Assembly (NCBI GenBank): GCA_015056015.1
Contig: SVHD01000008.1
Coordinates: 1-64,000 of the forward strand
Origin: Clostridiales bacterium
Lineage (GTDB): Bacteria; Bacillota; Clostridia; Christensenellales; Aristaeellaceae
Direction: 5' to 3'
DNA: 64,000 nt
Part shown: piece by piece, positions 10,049 to 18,290 of the stretch
Layout: the number at the start of each line of letters is the position of its first letter
Numbering within the stretch: position 1 is the first letter of the stretch
Position numbers and translations under genes: made by a program
Notes under the pieces: model-generated
Database searches by the model: none
What the model saw: only the letters and a program-made list of their open reading frames with translations
What the model was told of the DNA's origin: nothing

Positions 10049-11184
10049 GATGCTTGCTTGTTTTCTTGTGCCTGCTGTGCTTTTTTCTTCCCGCCGCCCG
10101 GGGGGAAGGCCTGGAAGAAAGCCTTTCCTCTGCCCTGGATTCCCTGCCCCTTTCCCCCTGGGAGGATGCCTGGCAAGCCCTGATCCCCGAGGGAGGCGAA
10201 CTGAAGGAAGCGCTGCTTTCCCTGGCCCGGGGCGAACGAAAAATGGATGGAGAGGCGCTGCTGCTTTCCCTGGGGCAGATGCTCTTTTCCCAGATTGCCG
10301 CCAGCGCCCATCGCTGCGCGCAATTGATGATTCCGGCGGTTTTTTGCGGGGTGCTGCAAAAAATGAAGGCGGCCTTTGCCAAAGGCGCCCTGGGGGAATA
10401 TGCCGGCGCCGCCTGCTATCTTCTGCTGGCCTCGGTGATGGCCCGGGATCTGGCCATCCATATGCAGCTTTCCCGGCAGGCCGTCACCCGGATGGCTGAT
10501 CTGATGCAGGCCCTTTTCCCCCTGCTGCTGACGCTGCTGGCGGCGGTGGGCGGCACGGCGGGGGCGGCCTTTTTCCAGCCGGCGGTGGTGGCGGCCTGCG
10601 GCACCATGACCGCCCTGGTGCGCAATGTGACGCTGCCCCTGGCCATGGCCGCCTCCCTCACCGCCATGCTCAATCATCTTTCCCGGCATATGCAGGTAGG
10701 GAAATTATCCGCCCTGCTCAAATCCGCCGCTTCCTGGACGCTGGGGGTGAGCTTTACCATGTTCATTTCCGTCAACGCCCTCCAGTCCCTGGGGGCCGCG
10801 GCGGCGGACGGCATTTCCATCCGCACCGCCAAATATGCCGTGGATCATTTTGTGCCGGTGGTGGGCGGGATGTTTGCCGATACCATGGATACGCTGGTGG
10901 GGGCTTCCCTGCTGATCAAAAACGCCCTGGGGCTGACGGGGCTGATGCTCCTGCTTTCCACGGCGGCCGGCCCCATGCTGCAAACCCTGGGAACGGTGAT
11001 CGTATACCGGGCCTGCGCCGCCCTGCTGGAACCGGTGGCCGATGAAAAGATCTGCGCCTGCATCCAGGATTTTTCGGATATGCTGATGCTCTTTTTCATT
11101 ATTCAGCTGTCGGTAGGGGCCATGTTTTTATTGCTGGTTGCCCAGATGCTGGCGGCGGGAAATCTGACGGTGATGATGCGATGA
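10045..11184 (+). CDS. spoIIIAE: stage III sporulation protein AE
   Basis: 379 aa multi-pass membrane protein with an apparent signal peptide (MRCLLVFLCLLCFFLPAARG). It has about eight helices and family blocks such as ALVRNVTLPLAM and VDHFVPVVGGMFADTMDT. The track ORF starts earlier, inside spoIIIAD; ATG 10045 overlaps the spoIIIAD stop and gives the correct signal peptide. Core channel component of the mother-cell/forespore feeding tube. Confidence 0.95.
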   Translation: MRCLLVFLCLLCFFLPAARGEGLEESLSSALDSLPLSPWEDAWQALIPEGGELKEALLSLARGERKMDGEALLLSLGQMLFSQIAASAHRCAQLMIPAVFCGVLQKMKAAFAKGALGEYAGAACYLLLASVMARDLAIHMQLSRQAVTRMADLMQALFPLLLTLLAAVGGTAGAAFFQPAVVAACGTMTALVRNVTLPLAMAASLTAMLNHLSRHMQVGKLSALLKSAASWTLGVSFTMFISVNALQSLGAAAADGISIRTAKYAVDHFVPVVGGMFADTMDTLVGASLLIKNALGLTGLMLLLSTAAGPMLQTLGTVIVYRACAALLEPVADEKICACIQDFSDMLMLFFIIQLSVGAMFLLLVAQMLAAGNLTVMMR

Positions 11185-11348
11185 ATGATTTTCTGCATCA
11201 GATTGCCGGGCTGTGCCTGATGCGGCTGCTGGCGGAAATGATTTTGCCCGAAGGGGATATGAAGGGCTATGCGGAGGCAGGAGTGGGGCTGATGATGATG
11301 CTGTGTATGCTGCGCCTGCTTTCCGGGCTGCTGCAGGGGGGAATATGA
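11181..11348 (+). CDS. spoIIIAF: minimal SpoIIIAF-like protein (only the membrane part)
   Basis: 55 aa, absent from the ORF track. The sequence MNDFLHQIAGLCLMRLLAEM then ILPEGDMKGYAEAGVGLMMM matches the two-helix N-terminus of SpoIIIAF, where LLP..SM.KYAK is characteristic. Family members are usually about 200 aa and carry a ring-building domain after the helices; here the frame stops right after helix 2. Both ends overlap neighbours (ATGA to spoIIIAE and spoIIIAG), so it is positioned and translated as a real gene. Either a natural reduction or a frame error in the assembly. Confidence 0.8.
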   Translation: MNDFLHQIAGLCLMRLLAEMILPEGDMKGYAEAGVGLMMMLCMLRLLSGLLQGGI

Positions 11349-11713
11349 AGGATTGGCTGAATAAACTGAAGGGAAGCAAGGGCAGTTCCTGGCTTTTGCT
11401 GGCGCTGCTGCTGGGCGTTCTGCTTTTATTTCCCCTGTCGGAACCCCGGGAAAACGGCATGACCGATGAGGAACAGCGCATCAGCGCCACCCTTTCCGCC
11501 ATTGCCGGCGCCGGGGAAAGCCGGATTACCATTTATTATGCCCCGGCGGAAAAAGGCTTCGGCGCATCCGCCGCCATGCCTCAGGGGGCGGTAATTCTAT
11601 CCCGCGGGGCGAATGATATTGCCGTCCGGCTGCAGCTGCTCCGGGCCGCGGAAACCCTTTTGCAATTGCCCGCCGATCAGATTGAAATTTTCCCCATGGA
11701 GGAAGCAGAATGA
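11345..11713 (+). CDS. spoIIIAG: stage III sporulation protein AG
   Basis: 122 aa, shorter than the usual 200 or more. One N-terminal membrane helix (WLLLALLLGVLLLFPL), then a ring-building-type domain with the family signature GAVILSRGANDIAVRLQLL and a closing QIEIFPM. In known systems SpoIIIAG forms the large ring in the intermembrane space. The start at 11345 overlaps the spoIIIAF stop; the track's upstream start is a frame read-through. Confidence 0.9.
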   Translation: MKDWLNKLKGSKGSSWLLLALLLGVLLLFPLSEPRENGMTDEEQRISATLSAIAGAGESRITIYYAPAEKGFGASAAMPQGAVILSRGANDIAVRLQLLRAAETLLQLPADQIEIFPMEEAE

Positions 11714-12192
11714 AGGATAGAATTCTCAATATCCTGATGCTGGCCAGCGTTTTTGCCGCCCTGACGCTGACCTTGATTACCGAAAAGGGGCTGCCTGCCG
11801 CCCCCGTTTTTTCTCCGGAAGCCCTTTCCACCCTCTCCCCTTCTCCTTCGCCCCATCCCATCGAGGCCTATCGCATCCGGCGGGAAAATACCCGGAAGGA
11901 GGAAACAAGCGCCCTTTCCGCCCTGGCCGAAAATCCGGAAACGGACGAAAAAATCCGCATCATGGCCCAGGAGGAGATGACCCGCATCATTCAGCGCAAT
12001 GAAATGGAAATGGCCCTGGAGGCCGCCCTGATTGCCCGGGGCTATCCCGATGCCCTCTGCATTTTTCAGGCGGGCACCCTGACCATTCTTTTTTCCACCC
12101 CACTTCAGGAATCCGACGCCCAATGGATTTTTCATCTGGCCCAGGAAATTTCCTCCCTGGAAATGGAAAATATCCGTCTGTCCGCCTGTTAA
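11710..12192 (+). CDS. spoIIIAH: stage III sporulation protein AH
   Basis: 160 aa. N-terminal membrane helix (ILNILMLASVFAALTLTLI), a proline/serine linker, then a YscJ/FliF-like domain with the conserved RREN..KEE and the pattern E..LIARGYPDALCIFQAG. SpoIIIAH binds SpoIIQ across the septum. Last gene of the operon. Its helical arm is short but the fold markers are all present. Confidence 0.92.
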   Translation: MKDRILNILMLASVFAALTLTLITEKGLPAAPVFSPEALSTLSPSPSPHPIEAYRIRRENTRKEETSALSALAENPETDEKIRIMAQEEMTRIIQRNEMEMALEAALIARGYPDALCIFQAGTLTILFSTPLQESDAQWIFHLAQEISSLEMENIRLSAC

Positions 12193-12206
12193 ATCCGCAG
12201 AAAACG

Positions 12207-12215
12207 TGGTATAAT
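12207..12215 (+). promoter_or_regulatory. extended -10 promoter for rseC-trx
   Basis: TGGTATAAT (extended -10), about 38 nt before the rseC ATG. No good -35 box is seen. It separates the vegetative redox genes from the sporulation operon. Confidence 0.5.
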
Positions 12216-12252
12216 GAAGACGTAAGCCAAAAGAAACAGGAGGAATCGGGCC

Positions 12253-12684
12253 ATGATCAGAACCGGACGGGTTATTTCATCAGAAAAGGGGCAGGTGGAA
12301 GTCTGCTTTGAGCGTCCGGAAGCCTGCGCCCATTGCGGCGCCTGCGCGGGGCAAAAGCATCACACCCAGGTAAAGATTCCGGGGGAAGCCCCGGTGGGAA
12401 GCCAGGTGGATGTGGAAATGCCCGATCAGCAGGTGGTAAAGGCCTCCCTGATGGGGTATGTGCTTCCCCTGCTGATGCTGCTGCTGGGCATGGCCATCGG
12501 TTCTCTCTTTTTCGATAACGAGGGCATGTGGGCGCTGCTGGGATTGATCTTCATGGGCATTTCCTGGCTGATCCTGCGTCTGGCAGAAAAGAAAATGCGC
12601 AGGCGCGCCATCTGGCAGCCTAAAATTCTTGCGATTCATGAGGAAGGAGATAAAGATCATGGGACTGAAATTGACGAAGGATAA
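12253..12684 (+). CDS. SoxR-reducing system protein RseC family
   Basis: 143 aa. An N-terminal cysteine cluster (ACAHCGACAG) within a small beta domain, then two membrane helices (YVLPLLMLLLGMAIGSLFF and ALLGLIFMGISWLILRL). This is the RseC/MucC family, often linked to Rnf-type electron transport. CAGGAGGAATC precedes the start. It overlaps the thioredoxin gene by 26 nt, suggesting a shared membrane redox role, which is inference. Confidence 0.82.
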   Translation: MIRTGRVISSEKGQVEVCFERPEACAHCGACAGQKHHTQVKIPGEAPVGSQVDVEMPDQQVVKASLMGYVLPLLMLLLGMAIGSLFFDNEGMWALLGLIFMGISWLILRLAEKKMRRRAIWQPKILAIHEEGDKDHGTEIDEG

Positions 12685-12970
12685 TTTTGAAGAATTGGTG
12701 CTCAAAGCGGACAAGCCCGTGCTGGTGGATTTCTGGGCGCCCTGGTGCATGCCCTGCCGGATGATCGCCCCCGTGGTGGAAGAACTGGCGGAAGAGCTCA
12801 ACGGCCAGGCCGTGGTGGGCAAAATCAATGTGGATGAAGAAGGCGATCTGGCCCGGCAGTTCAAGGTGAACAGCATCCCCTGCCTGATCGTATTTGAAAA
12901 CGGCCAGGAAGCCCGCCGCAGCGTGGGCGCTCAGGGCAAGGACGCCCTGAAAAAGCTGGTGCTTGGCTGA
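12659..12970 (+). CDS. thioredoxin with CMPC active site
   Basis: 103 aa, full thioredoxin fold. The redox site is WAPWCMPC (Cys30, Cys33), with Met where nearly all thioredoxins have Gly. The cis-proline loop reads SIPCLIVF, with an extra Cys75 after Pro74 where Thr is usual. Both changes touch the active surface and may alter potential or partner choice. The start at 12659 is preceded by AGGAAGGAGA. Its stop overlaps the start of the next small gene. Confidence 0.92.
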   Translation: MGLKLTKDNFEELVLKADKPVLVDFWAPWCMPCRMIAPVVEELAEELNGQAVVGKINVDEEGDLARQFKVNSIPCLIVFENGQEARRSVGAQGKDALKKLVLG

Positions 12971-13128
12971 TGCCATCCCTTGGCATCATCGGCGGCGCGG
13001 ATGGGCCCACAGCCATTCTGGTGTCCTCCGCGCCCTTTCCTTTCTTATCCATTCTGCTTTTTGCCGCCGGGATTTTCCTGGTCACGCTGCTTGGCAGGCG
13101 AATCCTGAAAGGAAAAAGAAAAAAATAG
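12970..13128 (+). CDS. 52-aa membrane protein with the IIGGADGPT motif
   Basis: Not in the ORF track as its own frame. It reads [20 protein letters not shown], then one membrane helix ([18 protein letters not shown]) and a basic tail [19 protein letters not shown] is the signature loop of the beta subunit of sodium-pumping decarboxylases (OadB/MmdB), a much larger protein; here it stands alone before a single helix. ATG overlaps the thioredoxin stop (TGATG), so translation is probably coupled. Function unknown. Confidence 0.7.
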   Translation: MPSLGIIGGADGPTAILVSSAPFPFLSILLFAAGIFLVTLLGRRILKGKRKK

Positions 13129-13172
13129 TGGTCTTTTCCCTGGATTCTTCACATCTTTTTACAAAAAACCGC

Positions 13173-13201
13173 TTGCAATCCCGAAAACACCATGCTATAA
13201 T
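13173..13201 (+). promoter_or_regulatory. sigma-A promoter of rpmE
   Basis: TTGCAA (13173-13178), 17-bp spacer, TATAAT (13196-13201). The leader of about 60 nt contains a short inverted repeat (GGGCTGCCACCCATG region) but no recognised L31 autoregulatory fold. Confidence 0.8.
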
Positions 13202-13268
13202 ACCAATTGCGGCTCATGGGCTGCCACCCATGAATCCGATATCTCGAATAAAAAGAGGTGAAAATGGC

Positions 13269-13466
13269 ATGAAGGAAAAGATCCATCCCAAGTACGAAAA
13301 GGCCATCGTGCGCTGCGTATGCGGTGAAACCTGGGAAACCGGTTCCACCAAGAAGGAACTGAAGGTCGAAATCTGCTCGAAGTGTCATCCTTTCTTCACT
13401 GGCAAGCAGAAGCTGGTGGATAGCGGCGGGCGCGTCGATCGCTTCAAGAAGCGCTTCGGTATGTAA
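13269..13466 (+). CDS. rpmE: 50S ribosomal protein L31, zinc-binding type
   Basis: 65 aa. The N-terminus [20 protein letters not shown] and the second half [20 protein letters not shown] are diagnostic. Four cysteines in two CxC/CxxC pairs identify the zinc-containing (C+) form. AGAGGTGA precedes the ATG. The long track ORF includes upstream promoter sequence. Confidence 0.97.
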   Translation: MKEKIHPKYEKAIVRCVCGETWETGSTKKELKVEICSKCHPFFTGKQKLVDSGGRVDRFKKRFGM

Positions 13467-13473
13467 GCCCCAT

Positions 13474-13508
13474 AAAAGCAGCAAGGCCTGTTTGGTCTGC
13501 TGCTTTTT
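13474..13508 (+). terminator. rpmE terminator
   Basis: Stem AAAAGCAGCA/TGCTGCTTTT followed by TTTCACTTTT, 8 nt after the rpmE stop. Confidence 0.8.
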
Positions 13509-13551
13509 CACTTTTATTGGCATTATTTTCTGATTTATTAAAGGAGAAGCT

Positions 13552-14574
13552 ATGGCAAAGAAAAATGAAGCCGCTGCCTGCCCCCGGGTGGATATTGGCG
13601 GCCAGGCCGTATTGGACGGCGTAATGATGAAGGCCCCCGACGCCATCGCCGTGGCGGTTCGCCGCAGCAACGGCGATATCGTGGTCAAGCGGGAAAATTA
13701 TGAATCCCCGGCGAAAAAGCATAAGTGGATGGGCTATCCCTTCATCCGCGGCGCGGTCAACATGATTTCCATGCTGGCCCTGGGCATGCGGGTGCTTTCC
13801 GACAGCGTGAAGATGCTGGGCGAGGATGCAGAGGAAGAAAAGCCCAGCAAATTTGAATTGTGGCTGGCGGAAAAGCTGGGCAAGAATGTGGATAAGGTGG
13901 TTATGGGCGTGGCCATGGTATTGGCCCTGGCCTTGAGCGTGGGGCTGTTTGTGCTGCTGCCCAATATTGCGGTGATGCTCTTCCCCGCTTCTGCCACCGG
14001 CGGCATGCTGCTGCTGAAAAATCTGGTGTCCGGCATCATCCGCACCGCCCTGCTGATCGGCTATATTTCCTTTTGCGGCCGTATTCCCGAAATGCGGCGC
14101 ACCTTCCAGTATCATGGCTCTGAGCATAAAACCGTCTATTGCCATGAGCATAATCTGCCCCTCACCCCCCAGAATGCCCAGCAGTTTTCCACCCTGCATC
14201 CCCGCTGCGGCACGGCATTTCTACTGCTGACTTTCTTCCTTTCCATCATCTTCTATTCCATCATCGATGTGCTGGTGCTGGAAGTGACCGGCTTCGATCT
14301 GGGCGCCCATTATTTCTGGCGCATCATCACCCGGCTGCTGCTTCTGCCCTGCATTACCGGCATCAGCTATGAGGCCCTCAAGGCCCTGGCCCATAAGGAT
14401 GGCCCCATCGTCAAGGCCCTGCGCTGGCCCGGCTTGCAATTGCAGCGCCTGACCACCAAGCAGCCCACCGATGAAATGTGCGAAGTGGCCATCGTTTCCA
14501 TGAACGCCGCCCTCCACGGCCTCCCCGAAGGGGAAACCACCGAGGAAGGCTGGGTTATCCTCAAGAAAGAATAA
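13552..14574 (+). CDS. DUF1385 membrane protein (YqhQ-like)
   Basis: 340 aa. The family opening VDIGGQAVLDGVMMKAPDA is clear, followed by four to five membrane helices and the conserved FQYHGSEHKTVYCHE and HPRCGTAFLL blocks. The rpmE-yqhQ-prmC-prfA order is common in Firmicutes. AAAGGAGAAG precedes the ATG. Molecular function not established. Confidence 0.93.
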   Translation: MAKKNEAAACPRVDIGGQAVLDGVMMKAPDAIAVAVRRSNGDIVVKRENYESPAKKHKWMGYPFIRGAVNMISMLALGMRVLSDSVKMLGEDAEEEKPSKFELWLAEKLGKNVDKVVMGVAMVLALALSVGLFVLLPNIAVMLFPASATGGMLLLKNLVSGIIRTALLIGYISFCGRIPEMRRTFQYHGSEHKTVYCHEHNLPLTPQNAQQFSTLHPRCGTAFLLLTFFLSIIFYSIIDVLVLEVTGFDLGAHYFWRIITRLLLLPCITGISYEALKALAHKDGPIVKALRWPGLQLQRLTTKQPTDEMCEVAIVSMNAALHGLPEGETTEEGWVILKKE

Positions 14575-14588
14575 GTCAGATTATTTTT

Positions 14589-14647
14589 GCGAGAGGGGGA
14601 TTCTTTCCCGAGGAAAGAATCCCCCTTTCGCGCTCTCCCCAAGAAGG
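14589..14647 (+). repeat. palindromic element copy a
   Basis: Hairpin with a 14-bp stem (GGGGGATTCTTTCC, loop CGA) followed by CTCTCCCCAAGAAGG. Member of the dispersed family described in the findings. It lies just after yqhQ and in its orientation. Confidence 0.75.
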
Positions 14648-14726
14648 TCGATCGGGGAATGAACGAAACTCATCTGCCATGTGATCTCCCCCTGATTCTT
14701 GCGCAGTGGGGAACGGAGAAAATCTT

Positions 14727-15566
14727 ATGACTGTTAAAAATGCCCTGATCCTGGCTGAAGAACGGCTGCGGGAAATTCCTGATCCCCGGCTGGATGCGGA
14801 ATATCTGCTGGCGGAGGTGCTGCATCTATCCCGCCTTGCCCTGCTGATGGATAAAATGCGGAAACTGACCCCGGATGAAGAAGCGGCCTTTGATGCGCTG
14901 CTTACCCGCCGGGAAAAGCGGGAGCCGCTGCAATATATCCTGGGCAATCAGCCCTTTATGGGCTTTTCCTTTAAAACTGACGCCCGGGCGCTGATTCCCC
15001 GCTTCGATACGGAAATTCTCTGCGAAGAGGCCCTTTCCCATCTTTCCGGCCGCATGCATGTGCTGGATTTATGCACCGGCACCGGCGCCCTGGCCATCGC
15101 CATCAAAAAGCTGCGCCCCGGCTGCATCGTCACCGCCACGGATCTGAGCGGCGACGCCCTTTCCCTGGCCCATGAAAATGCGGAAAGCCTGCAGGCCGAT
15201 ATCCGCTTCCTGCAGGGGGATCTGTTTGCGCCGCTTGGAGGGGAAAAATTTGATCTCATTGTCAGCAATCCCCCCTATATTCCCGATGCGCTCCGGGGAA
15301 CATTGCAGGCGGAAGTGCAAAAGGAGCCCGATATGGCCCTCTTTGCCGGCATGGACGGCCTGGATTTTTATCGCCGCATCGTCCATGAAGCGCCCCGGCA
15401 TCTGCATGACGGCGGCTGGCTCTGCCTGGAAATCGGCGATGACCAGGGGGAATCCGTCCCCGCCCTGCTTCAGGATCATTTCCGGCAGGTGCGCCTGATC
15501 CGCGATCTGAACGGCCTGCCCAGAGTGGTTGTGGGGGCTTTTTATGGGACTCCACACACGCTTTAA
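14727..15566 (+). CDS. prmC: release factor glutamine methyltransferase
   Basis: 279 aa. It methylates the glutamine of the GGQ motif in release factors. The N-terminal helical domain is followed by the SAM site DLCTGTGALAIAI and the catalytic NPPY (SNPPYIPDALRG). The start at 14727 has CGGAGAA 8 nt upstream; the GTG used by the track is less likely. prfA, encoding the substrate, follows after an unusual 810-bp spacer. Confidence 0.96.
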   Translation: MTVKNALILAEERLREIPDPRLDAEYLLAEVLHLSRLALLMDKMRKLTPDEEAAFDALLTRREKREPLQYILGNQPFMGFSFKTDARALIPRFDTEILCEEALSHLSGRMHVLDLCTGTGALAIAIKKLRPGCIVTATDLSGDALSLAHENAESLQADIRFLQGDLFAPLGGEKFDLIVSNPPYIPDALRGTLQAEVQKEPDMALFAGMDGLDFYRRIVHEAPRHLHDGGWLCLEIGDDQGESVPALLQDHFRQVRLIRDLNGLPRVVVGAFYGTPHTL

Positions 15567-15830
15567 GGAAACGCATGGGGCTCCGCCCCATACCCCGGCA
15601 GGGGAATAACCGGGTGTCGACCAAGCCGACACCCTCCGAAAAAATGAAATTTCATTTTTTCGGGCTTTGCAGATTTTCTTGTGCGGCAAGCCGCACGGGC
15701 AGAAAATCTGAGCAGAATGAAAAATGCTTCCCGAATCGCAAGCGATTCTTCAGCATTTTTCTCCTCGCGGCGTGCATGCCGCCGCTGCGGATTTTATTTT
15801 TTCTGATTCTCTAAAATCAATCGCAAACCA
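15567..15830. repeat. cluster of consecutive perfect or near-perfect hairpins
   Basis: At least six palindromes in a row: TGGGG..CCCCA (15576-15590); GGGTGTCG/CGACACCC (15612-15634); a 28-nt perfect palindrome (15636-15663); CAGATTTTCT/AGAAAATCTG with an inner GTGCGG/CCGCAC stem (15670-15710); AAAAATGCT/AGCATTTTT with an inner GAATCGC/GCGATTC stem (15720-15760); and GCGGC/GCCGC (about 15768-15783). No credible gene is present. Confidence 0.85.
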
Positions 15831-15905
15831 GCATCTGCATGTTTCCCGCTGTTCCTGTAAATACGATTGATTTTGTATCTGTGCGGGACGGCTATGCCGT
15901 CCACC

Positions 15906-15982
15906 CGGATTTTTGCAAAAATCCGGGGAAAACGAGAAAAATCGCCGTGGGGAGAATGCATTCTCCCCTACGCGATTTTCGC
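15906..15982. repeat. two further long hairpins
   Basis: CCGGATTTTTGCAAAAATCC is a perfect palindrome (15906-15927). It is followed by a nested hairpin whose core GGGGAGAATGCATTCTCCCC (about 15950-15968) is flanked by AAAATCGC/GCGATTTT arms. The track ORFs here (for example 15867-16352) are repeat-derived. Confidence 0.75.
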
Positions 15983-16039
15983 GTTTTCACGCCGCACAGA
16001 TTTCCGACAATTTCCCCTACCAAGCTGGCGCATATTGCC

Positions 16040-16362
16040 CGATAAAACCACCCACCATCTTCGCCTATGTGGGTCCAGGGAGGTCACCTCCCTGGTTTGG
16101 GGGATCGGGGGCCGAAGAAGCCCCCGTAACCTTCCACCATTCAGGCGCTCACTGCCTGATCAAACCGTACAATCAACTTCGCCTATGCGGGTCCAGGGAG
16201 GTCACCTCCCTGGTTCGGGGGATCGGGGGCCGAAGAAGCCCCCCGTAACCTTCCACCATTCAGGCGCTCACTGCCTGATCAAACCGTACAATCAACTTCG
16301 CCTATGCGGGTCCAGGGAGGTCACCTCCCTGGTTCGGGGGATCGGGGGCTGAAGAAGCCCCC
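16040..16362 (+). repeat. 119-bp tandem repeat, about 2.7 copies, before prfA
   Basis: The unit GTAACCTTCCACCATTCAGG... begins at 16126 and 16245 (period 119); an earlier partial copy ends at about 16125. Each unit holds the palindrome CCAGGGAGGTCACCTCCCTG, a GGGGGC/GCCCCC hairpin, and TCAGGCGC..GCCTGA. The last copy runs directly into the prfA ribosome binding site. The copies are almost identical, implying recent duplication. Confidence 0.9.
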
Positions 16363-16376
16363 GGAAAGGAAGCAAC

Positions 16377-17441
16377 ATGATCGAAGCCCAATTTGAAGCC
16401 ATGGAAGGCCGCCTGGAGGAATTGCAGGAAGCCTCTGCCCAGCCGGAAATCATTGCCGATGTGCCGCGATGGCAGAAGATCCTCAAGGATATTGCGCAAT
16501 TGGAGCCGGCGGTAACCGCCTGGCGGAATTACAAGCAATTGCTGGATGAAATTGCCCAGGCCCGGGAGATGGAAAGCGATCCCGATCTGCAGGAAATGGC
16601 GGCGGAGGAATTGAAGGAATTGCTGCCCCGGGCAGAAAAGGAAATGCAGGCGCTGCGATTATTCCTGATTCCCCGGGATCCCAACGACGAGCGCAGCGTG
16701 GTAATGGAAATCCGTCCCGGCGCCGGGGGCGAGGAAGCGGCGCTGTTTGCGGCGCTGCTGCTAAGGATGTATCAGCGGTATGCCGAGCGGCAGGGCTTCC
16801 TCTTTGAAGCAGTGGATATTTCGGATACGGAGCTGGGCGGCATCAAGGAGGCGGTTTTTACCCTTTCCGGCAGCGGCGCCTTTTCCCGGATGAAATATGA
16901 ATCCGGAGTGCACCGGATTCAGCGGGTGCCGGTAACGGAGGCCGGCGGCCGAATCCATACCTCCACGGCCACGGTGGCGGTGCTGCCGGAAGCGGAGGAT
17001 GTGGAAGTAGAAATCCGGCAGGAGGATATCCGTATCGATACCTACCGGGCCTCCGGCCACGGCGGACAGTATATCAACCGGACGGACTCCGCCGTACGCA
17101 TTACCCATATGCCCTCCGGGCTGGTGGTAACCTGCCAGGATGAAAAGAGCCAGTTGAAAAATAAAGAAAAGGCCATGAAGGTATTAAAATCCCGGCTCTA
17201 TGATTTATTGCAATCCCAGCAGGACGCCGCCTATGCCCAGAACCGGAAATCCCAGGTGGGCAGCGGGGAGAGGAACGAGCGCATCCGCACCTATAATTTC
17301 CCTCAGGGCCGGGTGACGGATCACCGGGCCAATCTGACCCTGTATAAAATCGACGCCATTATGGATGGCGAACTGAACGAAATCATTGACGCCCTGACCA
17401 TCCAGGAGCAGGGAAAGAAGCTGGAACAGCTGCATATCTGA
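16377..17441 (+). CDS. prfA: peptide chain release factor 1
   Basis: 354 aa. The catalytic GGQ is in [17 protein letters not shown]. The stop-codon reading motif is PVT ([19 protein letters not shown]), the RF1-type PxT tripeptide, so it should read UAA and UAG. AAAGGAAG precedes the ATG. Length is standard. The tandem repeats end immediately upstream. Confidence 0.98.
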   Translation: MIEAQFEAMEGRLEELQEASAQPEIIADVPRWQKILKDIAQLEPAVTAWRNYKQLLDEIAQAREMESDPDLQEMAAEELKELLPRAEKEMQALRLFLIPRDPNDERSVVMEIRPGAGGEEAALFAALLLRMYQRYAERQGFLFEAVDISDTELGGIKEAVFTLSGSGAFSRMKYESGVHRIQRVPVTEAGGRIHTSTATVAVLPEAEDVEVEIRQEDIRIDTYRASGHGGQYINRTDSAVRITHMPSGLVVTCQDEKSQLKNKEKAMKVLKSRLYDLLQSQQDAAYAQNRKSQVGSGERNERIRTYNFPQGRVTDHRANLTLYKIDAIMDGELNEIIDALTIQEQGKKLEQLHI

Positions 17442-17457
17442 TCAAAAATTCCAGGCG

Positions 17458-17486
17458 TTGCCAAGCAATGGAATGAATGATATAAT
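17458..17486 (+). promoter_or_regulatory. sigma-A promoter of the TVP38 gene
   Basis: TTGCCA (17458-17463), 17-bp spacer, TATAAT (17481-17486), about 40 nt before ATG 17527. Confidence 0.7.
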
Positions 17487-17526
17487 AATTTTGTATGCGC
17501 ATGAAGAAGGAAGGAGGAATGCTAAC

Positions 17527-18264
17527 ATGGCCATCCGGAAGCGGGATCATTTCAAGGATGATCAGCCTGAAAATATTCAGCGGAGAAAGTTGATCAGCAT
17601 TCTGGCCCTTGTATTTCTGATTCTGGTATTCGCCCTGATTTCTTATTTTGTGGGCGTTCCGCTGGTGCGCCAGTTCACCGATTCCCCCGAAACCTTCCGG
17701 GATTATATCGATGATAAGGGCTTTTTCGGCCAGCTGCTGATGATCGGCATCGTGGCGCTGCAGGTAGTGCTGGCGCTGCTTCCCGGCGAGCCCTTTGAGG
17801 TGGGCGCCGGCTTTATCTTCGGCTGGGTGGAGGGCTCCATCCTTTGCCTGATCGGCATGGCGGCGGCATCCTCCCTGGTGTATCTGTGCGTCAAAAAATG
17901 GGGCGTCAGGATGGTGGAGCTTTTCTTCCCCCGGGAAAAAATCAGAAGCTTTTCCTTCCTGCAGAATGAAAAAAAGCTGGATCTGCTGGTATTCATCCTG
18001 TTCCTGATTCCCGGCACCCCCAAGGATATGCTCACCTACGTCATCGGCCTTACCCCCATGAAGCTGGGCACCTTTATCGGTCTTACCACCCTGGCCCGGC
18101 TGCCCGCCCTGCTTGCCTCCACCATTTCCGGCTCCCTGGCCCAAAGCGGACGGATTGAAGCGGCGCTGATCACCTACGGCATTACCCTGATCCTGACGAT
18201 CATCTGCGTTATATGGTATCGGAAGGTATCCAAGGCCGAAAAGAAAGAAAAAGAAATGAACTGA
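17527..18264 (+). CDS. TVP38/TMEM64 (VTT domain) membrane protein
   Basis: 245 aa with about six membrane helices. The SNARE-associated/VTT core is visible: LLPGEPFEVGAGFIFGWVEG and FLIPGTPKDMLTYVIGLTPM match the DedA-like pattern. Members are proposed lipid scramblases or transporters. Start at 17527 (MAIRKRDHF) with AAGGAGG 8 nt upstream; the track ORF begins within the promoter. Confidence 0.9.
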   Translation: MAIRKRDHFKDDQPENIQRRKLISILALVFLILVFALISYFVGVPLVRQFTDSPETFRDYIDDKGFFGQLLMIGIVALQVVLALLPGEPFEVGAGFIFGWVEGSILCLIGMAAASSLVYLCVKKWGVRMVELFFPREKIRSFSFLQNEKKLDLLVFILFLIPGTPKDMLTYVIGLTPMKLGTFIGLTTLARLPALLASTISGSLAQSGRIEAALITYGITLILTIICVIWYRKVSKAEKKEKEMN

Positions 18265-18290
18265 TATTCAAAAGAGGAGCTTTTATCCCC

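Noticed and set aside
12970-13128. Fragment of a real sodium-pumping decarboxylase beta subunit
   Set aside because: No other helices of OadB are found nearby, and the short frame has its own start and stop; more likely a small protein than a pseudogene.
15867-16352. 161-aa ORF encoding REVTSLVWGIGG-type repeats
   Set aside because: Translation of the 119-bp DNA repeats; no start signal.
16040-16362. Possible CRISPR array
   Set aside because: The unit is 119 bp with no spacer variation; it is a tandem duplication, and no cas genes are present.
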